Below are positions 11,888 to 22,296 of a stretch of 64,000 nt of DNA, one piece after another. The notes beneath the pieces are model-generated. The model had not been told where the DNA came from and made no database searches. It was given only the letters and a program-made list of their open reading frames with translations. Every line of letters starts with the position of its first letter. Position 1 is the stretch's first letter. The stretch covers positions 7,127,001 through 7,191,000 of the forward strand of contig NC_080571.1 of the NCBI RefSeq assembly GCF_030247185.1, in the 5' to 3' direction. Source of the stretch: Malaya genurostris. Its lineage: Eukaryota; Arthropoda; Insecta; Diptera; Culicidae. The translations under genes and the position numbers were made by a program.

Positions 11888-13399
11888 TTACCAATGGATC
11901 TCGTTGTCACTATTTTTTACAGAGAGAGAGGAGCTTTCATTTTTATCTTGCGATGATTGAGGGGCACTTTGTTCGTGGCTCGTTTTGTCATCCAATGCCG
12001 CATCGGTGGTATCGTTGTTGGTTTCCGTTTTTTCTTCGTTTTCCTTGTGATTCGCAGTCTTGGGCTCGTTTTTAGTTGCTGTAGACGCGCCTTGTTGTAA
12101 ATTATTTGCAGTTGCTGGTTGGTTCCGTTTCAGTGCATGGTTTGCCGTAGTGTGCAGGTTGCTCACCAAACTGACATGTAATCAGTTGATTTTCATATGT
12201 AATCAGCGTTTTACATGGATGTATCCCGTCTTGATCACAAATGATGTAAGATGGAATTGTTTTACGTAATTGCATACGTACCACCCGCACGCCATTCCGG
12301 ATACCCAGGAAAAAATTCCGCCATACTTCCCTTTCGATGGAAAGAACTTCACCGTACTGCGACATACTTTCCCGAACGAACTGATCGCTGGTCTGTGAGG
12401 GAAGGTCGTGCACGCGTACTTCTATGGCATTGTCCAACACAGGGATTTTATATTTAACATTAACATGATCTACACTGTGCACCCCGTTATTAATCGAAAC
12501 AAATGCAATTGAATCTCTTTCACGCAGAGATGGCATTTCACTATAGTGATACACCAGGGAGTAGGTTTCAATTAAACACTGCGGATACATTTGCTCCGCT
12601 CCACACAGAGAGGAAAGCGCACTTCTTCTCAGTGTCCAGACAGACAGACTTTGAGTGCGTGCTTGTGTTGAAAGAAGCTGGTGCGAGAGAATAACATTCT
12701 CTTCGCACGAATCCCTCTCACGTGCTCTCGCTTAAATACACCCAAGTGATCACTGGCGCGTGATGGTGAGCGAACACTTCTGTGAACTTCAATTAATAAA
12801 GGGTAGATCTGGTCTTGCTATGAAAAATTTGCAATGAAAACTGAAAATTTAACGATACATTGTTTTATTTTGCTGATTTTGCGTGCCCCATGCTTCTTCT
12901 CCGCAAACCATACACCAGAGTGCTCACCGGCGTGTACACCTCTGTGAAAGTATCTGCATCCACCTCAGAGAATTTATTAGCTAATGCTCTAGCACTTGGG
13001 TGCGAATCAGTGGAAGAGGTAAAAGGAAATAAACAAACGCACTCGTGATGCGTGCACACTTTATACAACAGTGGTGTGTATTTGTGAAAGAGAAGAGCTC
13101 TCGTTGAAGCTGTCAGTGCGTGGGGAGAAATTTTGCTTGCTCTTCGTCACACAGATGAGATGGACATCTCTGCTTTCACGATTGAAAATATTGTACACAC
13201 AGTTAGACGCCTTGTTGAATTGAATCTCACTCACAGCATTAACGTTTAGATGCATTCGTTCCTGAAGAAAGATTTCAATTTCGATTGCTGCTGGTCTAAC
13301 TTTGATGCGCTTTAAATCAATACAAATTGAATTTGGTGTTGTAGGCCAAGTTTCAAGCTTTGTTAAATTGTATTTGCCCATTTCGTACACTCTATTGTT
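11888..13399 (-). pseudogene. ORF1-like protein of copy 2, broken by a hAT insertion and a frameshift
   Basis: The N-terminal part (about 13381-13181; MGKYNLTKLETWPTTPNSIC) runs into the hAT element H2 inside the codons for ...FNRERDS. The frame resumes on the other side (12516 downward) with IAFVSINNGVHSV, VRVHDLPSQTSDQFVRESMS and the knuckle region. Removing H2 and one 8-bp duplication restores the frame across the joint, which confirms the insertion. The CCHC knuckle has lost its second cysteine (CQFGEQPAHYGKPC). A frameshift near 12130 moves the Gln/Asn/Thr/Lys-rich C-terminal tail into another frame (ending near 11888). It is clearly dead. Its nearest relative here is the intact copy at 26733-27575. 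Confidence 0.85.
12525..13172. mobile_element. hAT-type miniature element H2 inserted in the copy 2 ORF
   Basis: A 648-bp unit with CAGAGATG...CATCTCTG ends, flanked by a perfect 8-bp duplication CTTTCACG (12517-12524 and 13173-13180). It is over 90% like H1 by eye, in the same orientation relative to the plus strand. It splits the ORF1-like frame of copy 2 and so is younger than copy 2. Confidence 0.92.
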
Positions 13400-13449
13400 C
13401 ACTACACTGTATTGTCTTTATTTCTATCGTCTCGACCGTAAGCAATTTT

Positions 13450-13482
13450 CGACTGTGTAGGATGAGATGCTAGCACGAACTG
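13450..13482 (-). promoter_or_regulatory. Initiator plus downstream promoter element of copy 2
   Basis: With the A of the initial CAGT taken as +1 (13481), AGTCG lies at +28 to +32 (13454-13450), the canonical position of an insect downstream promoter element (consensus RGWYV). Copies 3 and 4 have the same arrangement. Confidence 0.6.
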
Positions 13483-13937
13483 TCATGTATTAATGTCTTT
13501 AGCAAATTCTATTGTCTTGAACTTCTTATGAAACTGAACGTTATTACACTGTTCGTTTCATTTAGTTGAAACAGATCCACCTGCTCTAAATAGAGATTTA
13601 TTTTCAATATCTAACGAAGTAAACGTACTGGATAAATGAGATGCGAATACAACTATGTAATGAAAAACGAGTAAAAGGGTAACGGCAGAGATAGGACTTG
13701 CTAGCACGAACTGTCATGTGTATGTTGTTAATGTCTTTAGCAAATTCTATTGTCTTGAACTTCTTATGAAACTGAACGTTATTACACTGTTCGTTTCATT
13801 TAGTTGAAACAGATCCACCTGCTCTAAATAGAGATTTATTTTCAATATCTAACGAAGTAAACGTACTGGATAAATGAGATGCGAATACAACTATGTAATG
13901 AAAAACGAGTAAAACGGTAACGGCAGAGATAGGACTT
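13468..13937. repeat. Direct tandem duplication of about 230-240 bp
   Basis: Unit 1 (about 13468-13698) and unit 2 (about 13699-13937) both begin TGCTAGCACGAACTGTCATG and end GCAGAGATAGGACTT. Unit 2 retains about 9 bp (GTGTATGTTG region) missing from unit 1. Both units include the last 15 bases of the 5' end of copy 2, so the duplication happened after copy 2 inserted. Confidence 0.93.
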
Positions 13938-14157
13938 GAACCTGTACATTGGAGCTACCCGATCAACATATCGTAACTAAACTATTTCTCTTTTTGATAC
14001 TTGTTAGAAAATTCCGATATTTCAACTACTAACGATACCAGACTTATATCAGTACTTTCTAGGAAAACAATTTTTTGTCATAAACTTGTTAGGGCTTTAT
14101 GATCGGGTAGCTCCTATCGGGGGAAAATGTTCTGCCAATTAAACTACCCTGCATGTG
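13826..14157 (-). mobile_element. tRNA-derived SINE (family S), split by miniature element Q
   Basis: On the minus strand, starting near 14157, the sequence reads GCAGGGTAGTTTAATTGGCA (A-box region), then after the Q insertion CAGGTTCAAGTCC (B-box), then CTATCTCTGCCGTTACCG. GCAGGG can pair with CTCTGC as an acceptor stem. The body then runs left through TTACATAGTTGTATTCGCAT. A related copy is at 48070-48247. I read it as a tRNA-like SINE head, not a functional tRNA gene, since the D- and T-arms have mismatches and it is interrupted. Confidence 0.6.
13958..14107 (+). mobile_element. TA-type miniature element Q, copy 2
   Basis: A 150-bp unit with CCCGATCA...TGATCGGG inverted ends and TA on both sides (13956-13957, 14108-14109). 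It sits inside the tRNA-like head of the SINE. Restoring the site gives GGAGCTAGCTCC, a perfect 12-bp palindrome centred on the TA. Related copies are at 11057-11168 and 47870-48019 (reverse). Confidence 0.85.
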
Positions 14158-16121
14158 AAAACAAAACGACGAATCAGCTTAAATGACTACAAGAAACGAC
14201 CATGCTTCACTGTACTCGGGTGCCACGGCATTCAATATTAGTCTTATCTCTATGGCAACCCCTTCCGCCAGTAATCACAAATACACGTCGCATCGCAAGT
14301 GTACCTTCTCACTCTGCTTTGCCGTCAGACGCTGATTTGAGTTTTTTTTCTAGTCTCTTTTGCTGCCTATGAGGGAACTTAAGGAGGCAAAACAATTTCC
14401 CCGGATTCAAGTTAGTTGTATCCGCATGCCATTGTTCGAAACTGTTTTCCTCGTTAGATACTGATCAAATTTAAAACAAGCTTAGGGTGGCTCTACATCT
14501 TAACAAGACTAAAACAAATCATTAACTTTCCGTTCTTTTGGTACACTCATTTTTAATCGTATTTTTGTTTATACACCATATTATTGTTTACTTCTGTCGT
14601 CCTGGCCGTGAGCGATTTATTTTGTCAAATTAAATGAAGCACAAGACTAGTTCTAAGACTTGAAGGAAATGTGCTTATTTGCAATTCCCTTTGGATGATT
14701 CTAGTTTCGTCAATGTGAATCTTTTCAGCACAGGATTGATCCAATATCAATATTAAAATGCGGTAATTATCAAGCTTGCAAAACATTTGAAAAAACATTG
14801 ATAATTATTCTATTTTTAATAGATAATCTGGTAACTAAAGTGATGTACCACTATATAAAACTAGAAACATGATTTCACATAGCTCCCAATAATTTCTCAC
14901 AGACTGCTGTTTCATCTTCCGAATACAAAAAAAAAGTTGAAATTCGTTTTGTGCAAACACATTTTATAGCTTAGCTTTGCTATGATTACGTTTATTTCGA
15001 AAAAAAGAAAACATCGATATGATCTAAATAGTCGATTTTAAATGTCTTTTCACCTACTTCAAATATCTATACATCCAACACCGAAAGCAATCGAATTTTC
15101 CATCGACAAAAGTTTTCCAATCTGATAGCAAACATTCGTTTTCGGACCAATGACCCCACAAAATAGTCATGTTATGCTTACTCTTCCTCAAAACAACAAA
15201 CAGATTTTTGTCGTTGACAACCGAGGCATCGAACCGTTCCTGAATCAGTGTCTAACAATCAAATAATCGCCTGAATCGGTCAAACAAAATATACCGGTAG
15301 CAATCTTGCCTGCCAGAAATAAAACAAAAAGTCAAAGTAAAAACCAACAGCATCCCACAGCTCACGGAACCTCTCCGACAGTCCGAGCGGCACAATCGAA
15401 GCCTAGGGTAACTTTTTCACTATTGAGAGACAGGGGAAAAAAATCAGAGGAAAAACTTTTTTCTTTCAATTTGAGATCATCAATCAAAGAATTATAAAGT
15501 TTGCGGTTACCGCCGCCTGTCCGATGACAGACCGGTCCCGAACCATTCAACTTCTCGTTCAATCCAATTCCGTCGATTTACTTCCGTTTGAAGCGAGTTT
15601 CGACCGGCGCGGCTGTTTTACGATCCTGTTCAGATGCTGACGGTTATGTTTTTTACGGGTGTTTCGCCGGCTTCATTTCGAATGCGGAAAATTTGCCTAA
15701 TTGACGAATCGTGCTCGATTTGAGTTTCGGCTATTTAACTCCGGCGGCGCTTGTTCCGAGACAAGCGAATGGAAAAGGTATACCGTGGAAAGTGTTTTGA
15801 ATTGGAAATTTGAACATTACCGAATAAGTGGCAATTTATGTATGCATTGTGCAAAACGGGGAACGTTCCGGCGAGAACGAATATTATTTTATGAGCCTCA
15901 TTGTATTGGACGATTGGAATGATCGTTCGCGACAGTTGTTGAATATGTCGCTGTCGGATTGTTTGAAACAGTTATGTTTTTTTATCATAGTTTCTGAATA
16001 GAAAATCAGCGTGGCATTTGATTTTCATTTGTTCTTATTATTTCGTTCTCAGTTGTTTATCGATTCGAGAACAATGTTATCATAGTTTCTGTACTGTTGC
16101 TCTTTTTTTTTTTGTTCGATT
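14158..16121. other. Unassigned intergenic or intronic DNA
   Basis: No gene or clear repeat recognised. A less AT-rich, non-repetitive island at 15500-15930 (with GGCGGCGCTTGTTCCGAG) carries an open frame at 15701-15922 without a domain; it could be conserved non-coding sequence. Confidence 0.35.
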
Positions 16122-16262
16122 ATAGAGGTTTTAACCTTAAGATCATTCGCCTCTTCGGGCCAGAAACTTTTTCTGACCCTATGTGCGGGGTTGGGAATCG
16201 AACCCAGGCAGGGTGCGTGAAAGGCATCGACTTACCCATCACGCTGTACCCGTCCCCACTAC
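16122..16262 (-). mobile_element. tRNA-derived SINE, Feilai-like copy 1
   Basis: On the minus strand it reads GGACGGGTACAGCGTGATGG..., then GCCTGGGTTCGATTCCC (B-box), ending CTTAAGGTTAAAACCTCTAT. A second copy at 30014-30153 has the same start, B-box and AAAACCTCTAT end. The layout resembles mosquito tRNA-related SINEs of the Feilai type; the family name is from memory. Confidence 0.7.
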
Positions 16263-18917
16263 TGTTGCTCTTGTTTTGCATAAAAAAGTTTTATTTTTTC
16301 ACTAGAGTTTTATTTTTTGTTTTTTTTTACGTTTCGTCAAAATTAATAAATTCGCTCATTGAGACTAATCCTTTTGTATCTCCTCTTCTGTTCTCTTCAT
16401 CGTTCTTCTACCAGCTTTTTCGACCACTAATTAGATCTATATGCCGGATCTAACCCCGTTTTGTTCGCCAATTCTCATTTAGCACTCCCTCTTTCCCCCC
16501 TTTTACAGCATCTACCTATCCACATATCTTTCCCTTTCTCTAGTTTTAACGTAAAATGCCCTCCCAGTAAGCGAAGTGTCATCTAATGTTGATATAAACG
16601 ATGAAGAGGTTTTATGCCTGCTAGAGTTAGAGATTGTAATATTTCAGTTCCATCGGGTTTTTTTCCTGCCCGTTTCATCCTGACGTTTCGTATGTAGCAA
16701 GTTTCGACTTACTGACCGTGTAGATTTTGGGATTCAAAATTACCCCGAAATTTGTGCAGACATCTTAGTTTTTCAGCAAGCTAACCAAAACGAAGTGTAC
16801 ACGGAGTCAAGGTCATGGTTTGCATTGTAGGATCACGAAAGTCAAATCATCAATGTACCATAACATTGAACTTAACTTTTTCTAACTTTCAACTCCTGGC
16901 AACAAATGGTGACAGAGCATGGGAAATTTGGCCATACTTGCTTTCAAGGGTGGCTTTTATCGTATCAAAGAACGCTCTCTAGCAATTCTTCACACGATTC
17001 AATTAGTGCCATCAACGAGAGACGGGCGGATATCTTCGCAACAACAAAAACCCGGCATGGCTCATTTAACATAGAATAGACACCAGTGCGAGAGCGAATT
17101 TCTCTCGATGACCTGTCTGAGAATCAAAGGTTAGCACTCTGCTATGGAGATTCTTTCTGAAGCAACAAACGGTCGCTTATTCTCGTTTCGCGATCCGATT
17201 CTATATGGGCAGTTGATAATTGCGATAGAATCATTTTACTATTGCCGCTTATTCTAACTATGCGCATATAACCTTTGCATAAGTTGTGTCTATGAAAATG
17301 TATGTGAATGCTCTACGCAAGGGTTTTGAAATATTGCAACCTAGTGTGAGAATCATCAAGTCGAATCATCGATTCGATTTTCTGCGATAATTGTCAACTT
17401 GCGATTCTCGTTTGGTAAATTCCACACAACACCGATCATTATCAGACTGTACATTTTTTTAAGGGCCGTGAAATACTCAGAGTATGAAGTGGAGAAAAGA
17501 TATGTAGAAAAATTCTCTCACGGTTCATGCATTGAGAGACTCGAGTTCTTGTAGCATCTTCCACCGGATTGAAAATGTTGCATACAATATAGATAAATAT
17601 CGAACAACTTCTGTCAAATTATCGGCAATCACCAACACTGCTCGCTATAGAGTCCTATTTTGGCGCTATCCGACTATCACTATTTCCAATGTCACTGAAA
17701 AACGCTTAACTTTAGTCGAGTAAGTAGAAAAATGACTTGACCACTTATTGAGCTCAAAAAACGAGAAAATGTTCTATTCTGGAATTCAATTTTTTCAGAA
17801 AAAAGGAGAAAGCAGTAGTTTTCGATTGGCTATACTTTGAGGAAATAGTTATGCAGTGAAATCTTATGCCCAGTTTCTAACCCTGTCTTTAAACAAGAAC
17901 TCGAAAATGTATCCACTATCTTTAAAAAATATACATTTCAACAACATATGGCAGGGAAAATGGTTTGTTCTTTTATTAACCAACGTGTTTCAAGAGAACT
18001 TGAATTAAATCGAGATGCTTCAACCAGTTCGGGTAAAACCGCCACCCACTGGACCTAAGACCGACATTATTCGAATACTCCAGATGGGGTACAATTAAAT
18101 TTTTACTCAGAAAAATATCATCAGTTCTTCTGCAACGAGGCAAGTTTTGTTTATTTTTTTCTTCCCCAAATTTGATGGACGTTCGAAGCTTATAGTGAGT
18201 CCAATGTATTTTCAAAGTGCAAAAAATAAAAAAATAAAGGAATCATGTGTGGCCTTAGTTGAGTTGGAAAAAGTTTATTTGCTGATACACGAAGCTCACT
18301 TACAATGACGGGTTTACCCCCACTTTCTCTAACAGAAACCGATTCATATTTAAAAAATAAGTTTGGATCATCAATGAGTTTAGATTATAAACAGATACTA
18401 AGGTGAAATTACGTTCCTCAAAAAGCACATATTAACACCTTATTTCATTACATCGTGACGTATTTCACAGAGAATAACAGCGGAAAATGTTTATTTTAGC
18501 TCATTTAGCTGAACAATTATGTAAAATAACTGGGACACATATTACTTCCAATTCGTGTAAATTTCAAAATCAGAACTACGGCAAATATTCTCAATGAAGA
18601 TATTTAGTGTACCAGCAGGTATTTAATCCTATTAGGCAATTTATATTTAAAATATCGTTTTCAAAATCTTTCGGTTCAAATTTCGTCGAAGAGTAAACAA
18701 TAACTTTTCGTTCAAACTTTGTACCTAAAAATTACAAAGATTGCATCTAAGAATTTTTTATTACGAACAACAACCGTTTAGTGAGAAAAGAACTTTCTTC
18801 ATTTTCTTTACATTTCGTCTTCAACCTATCAGTACATTAGCAGTTCATATTGAACTGCCGCTGCAACCTAGCACCTAGCAACTTTAACTACTAAGCAGAA
18901 GGAAAGTTTCGGTTATA
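16263..18917. other. Unassigned DNA
   Basis: Short open frames only (17532-17723, 17976-18215), with no domains. I see no recognisable repeat boundaries. Confidence 0.35.
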
Positions 18918-20213
18918 GGGGAGACCAGGGCTAGTTGGCCGAGTTTCGCTTTCGGAATTTCTGTAAGCTTTCTGGTTAGACATTTTGATAAACGCTGTGC
19001 TCTGTCATGAAGGTACACCTTCTGAGCACATGAGTGATTTTTTTCATATCTGGAAAATAGTTATTATCAATCAAATGCGGAGAAAAAAATCGGCCAACCA
19101 ACCCCAGAGCCGGGGTAGGTTGGCCAAGTTTTGAAAAATATGTAAAACACATCAATAAACATTTTCATTAGTTAAAAAAGTCTATATGCATCATTTTTAT
19201 TATATAAGTACGTAAAAAACTCCCCTTTTTGGTTTTTGAGTCTTTTTAACTATTGTAGAATTAGTTTCGACCGCATCAGTGAACTTTTTCAGTTTCCTTT
19301 CTGCCTATTACTCCATTAGAGTTCGCGCTTACGCTTAGTTTCATTTTTTACTACTCTAATGCTGCTGTTATTAGAGAATTGTTAAAATTTTGGATTAATT
19401 CGGGATTCACGACCATGACGCTCCTCCGAATCAGCCTTGGGGAGAGGTCTGTTATTTTCAGGAGGGCTTACATCTGCAGCAGATTCTATACTTATGGACG
19501 AGTTTTGTACGGGGTTGGGTCAATTTGCGACAAATCCTGTCAGGAAATCTAAATGCTGAAATCAAAACTTTGGCATTTGATGCATAAAATATTGGAATCA
19601 TATTTTCTATCGACAATTTCCAACTTATAATGATTTTTATATCTCATCTCTATTAGTCAATGATTTTAATTTATTTCCATTACTTATTTCTCATGTATAG
19701 TTTTCCTTATGATCATCAATATAAAAATAGAATAAAATTCCGTCCATAAAAAGATAACATTTCACGAGTATCCAAGTGCACTTTACTCTAAACCAAAATT
19801 ACAACTCGGCCAACCAACCCCGCACAAAACTCGGCCAACCTGCCCCAATGAATATTTTCGAGAACAATTACGATTAACAAAAATAAAAGTAAGGTTATAC
19901 TCGAAACCAATATGCCATTTTGTAAAGTTTCAAATACCCTTTCCAATGGTACCATATTTTTGGAAATCGTATATAAATTGATCCACGTTACACGCATTAC
20001 TTTACAAAAACAGAAATTTACTCACCAGTGCTGAAAAAAGAAAAAACGTGCTATTGCACAAACGACAACACAGAAACGCCTAAAATTACGTCGGTACACG
20101 GGTGACCTAATGCTCCACCAAAATCATTATAGATGACGCCACTGCGCACAATAGCCTTTTCAGAACATCTGCTCTGCCAAACTGGCGTTTGGCCAACCAG
20201 CCCCGGTCTCCCC
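18918..20213 (-). mobile_element. Deletion derivative of a pogo-like DNA transposon
   Basis: About 1.3 kb with inverted ends GGGGAGACCAGGGCTAGTTG (left) and the reverse of GGCCAACCAGCCCCGGTCTC (right). Internally GGCCAACCAACCCC recurs (19092, 19806). On the minus strand near 19340-19510 a coding remnant reads ESAADVSPPENNRPLPKADS. It resembles the C-terminal VSPE..RP.PKA stretch of pogo/Tigger-type transposases as I recall them. Flanking TTATA (18913-18917) and TTTATA (20214-20219) suggest target duplication at a TA. Assignment to pogo is tentative; the inverted ends are clear. Confidence 0.65.
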
Positions 20214-20741
20214 TTTATATAGTTGGATGTGACGTTTTTTGTATTGTATAAGTAGATACTGGGTCGATTCGAAATGCAAGATGGCGTCCTCCGGTTAACT
20301 GATATTTCTTAAAAACTCGTACATTATTGGTACTTTTGGAACGAATATGAAAACGATGTTTTAGGTCGATCATAATTCCAATATGGCGACTTCCCTTTTT
20401 TTTTATATTCCGTAAAAAACTTGCAATGTGGGTAATTTCAAAACTGTTTGCACCTGTTAATGTCAGATCATTTAAAAATCTGAGATGGCGACTGTCAGCT
20501 CGACAATATTTTTGCGCAAATACGAGAATTTTCGGAACGGATTTGATGAGTCTACGCCGAAATGTGATGTTTTAGGTTTTTATTTAAAAATTTAGCGTTC
20601 TTTGATAAAATTTTGTTCAAAAATATATAAAAATAAATTTTTATACAATTTAAAAAAATTTACATTATATTGAAAATATATAACTATTTCAAATATTATT
20701 TCTTCATTCTAGAAATTTGACAGTAGTTTGGTCATCAAAGG
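20214..20741. other. Dispersed repeat fragment
   Basis: Phrases such as CAAGATGGCG...TTCCGGTTAA and TTCGGAACGGATTTGATGAG recur at 44.2-44.4 and (reversed) 45.0-45.2 kb, so this is a piece of a dispersed repeat. No gene. Confidence 0.5.
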
Positions 20742-20903
20742 GTGAGATAACTAAGTCCTTCTAAGTTCCTATCTCATGCCTCCCCGTGTGTCTATGATGA
20801 TATTTGGTCAACAGAACGGCGTCGACTGGGTGTTATCGCCTTCTGTGTTAGTAGCAAAATGAGAGGGTGCGAAATCGCATATAAGTTAAAGCCCATCCTA
20901 AAA
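20742..20903 (-). repeat. Dispersed repeat, copy 2 of an inverted pair
   Basis: The reverse complement matches 2276-2440 closely (both contain CCCAGTCGACGCCGTTCT and GGGGAGGCATGAGATAGGAA). Function unknown. Confidence 0.7.
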
Positions 20904-22232
20904 TGCAATTTTTTTTTGTAATAAAATTTTCATTCTGGTCGTTTTGGTTAAAATATGAATTGAATAAAATGCCATATTTGAATTCAAATTGATTGGAAAT
21001 TCATTATATCAATTTTAGGGGAATTGAATATTGTTTCATATTACATGAAGCTGAAAATGTTGATGCCAACAATTATATGGAGATGCAATCGTCAAAATAA
21101 ACTTGAACTTCGCACCATACTTTCCATGTGTCCCTAATTGACGCAAAAAAATTAACTCCGTATTACTTTACGAGTTGCATATTAAGTGTAATCCTTATTA
21201 TTGCAGGTCTCATAACGCAATGAATAAAATCTATCACAATTGTTTCACGGAATACGGGACAAATATCGTTTTGTCCTTGAGTTTATCCGTAACGATTCCA
21301 TTGTGTTGTTCTCCCAGCAGAAAGTAATTATTTATTGTTATCGCCGTCCCAATTTCCACTGTACTATACCCACGGTATCGATCGTCACACGACGGTGAAC
21401 TGTTGGATTTACATAATTATTTAGCGACAATACAATGCTGCAGATTGTTAATTATAACTTATCGTTCAACTGACTACATGAACATTGTGGTGTTAGTAAT
21501 CGAACATTTCTGACATTATTTCACCAAGAGTTAGTGTGATTTAAATTGTTAAATGCAAATAAAAGAACTACATCGATGAGACGATCTGATAAAAGATATG
21601 AATATACTAGATTCTCACAATGAAAATTGTTACTAATTTCAGAATTTGAACTTTATCACGAAAGTTTTTTATATTAACTAACACAAAACATGCAACCATA
21701 TTTGAATACTAAACCAACATAACAACCATCGAATCATTCCATGCGCTCCAGCAGCAGCGTAAAAATCTTTTTGGTCCAAAAATAAAACATTCAAAAAGTT
21801 CAATGAAATGGTTTTCAATATGAAAATTCTTCTGGCTGGCCAACAGCCAGCGGTCGACCAATAGCCGGTTATCCAACACCATCATCATTTGTTGATGGCC
21901 GATGGGGGATTCGTCAGGAGTTAAAATTTTTATTGCGCTCCTGCCACCCTGCCAACCCATCATTCATCGGTTCCGGCCAGCCGCTTTCACTCAGGGTTTG
22001 GCCTTCCATTTTTCAGCTCGCTTCCATTATTCTGATCCATTCACCTCGTTATAAAAGCAGCAATGGCACAGAAATTTTCCCTTCCGGTTTCAGTATCAGT
22101 TTTGCCGAGGAATATTAAACTGATGTACGAGCGCCAGGCTACGGTACGATCTGATAGTGTGCAGGCTAAAGGAACGAACAAAGCACACTCTCGCCACGGA
22201 GAAAGGAGAAAGTTCTACCTTCGGACACACCA
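20904..22232. other. Unassigned DNA
   Basis: AT-rich, non-repetitive as far as I can see. Open frames at 21709-22118 have no recognised domain. From about 21840 the base composition becomes more balanced. Confidence 0.35.
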
Positions 22233-22296
22233 ATGCTGCCAGTATTGGCCAACAACGAATTCGGTTCATCCGACGACGATCCGACCGGCCTGACAG
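22233..22296 (+). CDS. Possible small coding exon ending at a GT donor (uncertain)
   Basis: Reading from an ATG at 22233, the frame gives MLPVLANNEFGSSDDDPTGL, then T and one extra base before ACAG|GTACTAAT, a plausible donor (phase 1). The frame is also open upstream to about 22070. The surroundings are more GC-balanced than the rest of the window. No homologue is recognised and no acceptor or following exon was found. The Dpr exon has a compatible entry phase but lies upstream, so it cannot be the next exon in the order shown. Chance is a real alternative. Confidence 0.2.

Larger units (their letters stand above)
11803..13482 (-). mobile_element. ORF1-only retroelement copy 2, inserted in copy 1
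   Basis: About 1.02 kb without the hAT insertion. The minus-strand 5' end is CAGTTCGTGCTAGC at 13482, the same start as copies 3 and 4. The 3' end is an A-rich tail (T run at 11804-11810) after GTACGCGAAC. The flanking duplication is TCATGTGCAT at 11793-11802 against TCATGTGTAT, which is preserved in the tandem-duplicated right flank at 13714-13723. It encodes a broken ORF1-like protein and no reverse transcriptase. Confidence 0.75.
11320..13825 (-). pseudogene. ORF1-like retroelement copy 1 (oldest relic, split by copy 2)
   Basis: Two separated pieces code for parts of one ORF1-like protein. The right piece (about 13483-13825, also duplicated) reads EQVDLFQLNETNSV and, in another frame, a KFKTIEFAKDIN-like segment. 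The left piece (11320-11802) reads DAHDNIKYNIPVYV, then CIEKELWK, then GQDTKIPCKSLISYDNQLAT. Its zinc-knuckle region (WQYFQNSVHYGRSC) has lost the first two cysteines. Frameshifts and stops occur throughout. It is closer to copy 3 (25.0-26.1 kb) than to copies 2 and 4. The breakpoint between the pieces is exactly where copy 2 sits, so this relic was already present when copy 2 inserted. Neither outer end is clear. Confidence 0.7.

Noticed and set aside
13826..14157. A nuclear tRNA gene
   Set aside because: A- and B-box-like sequences and an acceptor-like stem exist, but the copy is interrupted by element Q and has mismatched arms. It continues into a body shared with 48.07-48.25 kb, as in a SINE.
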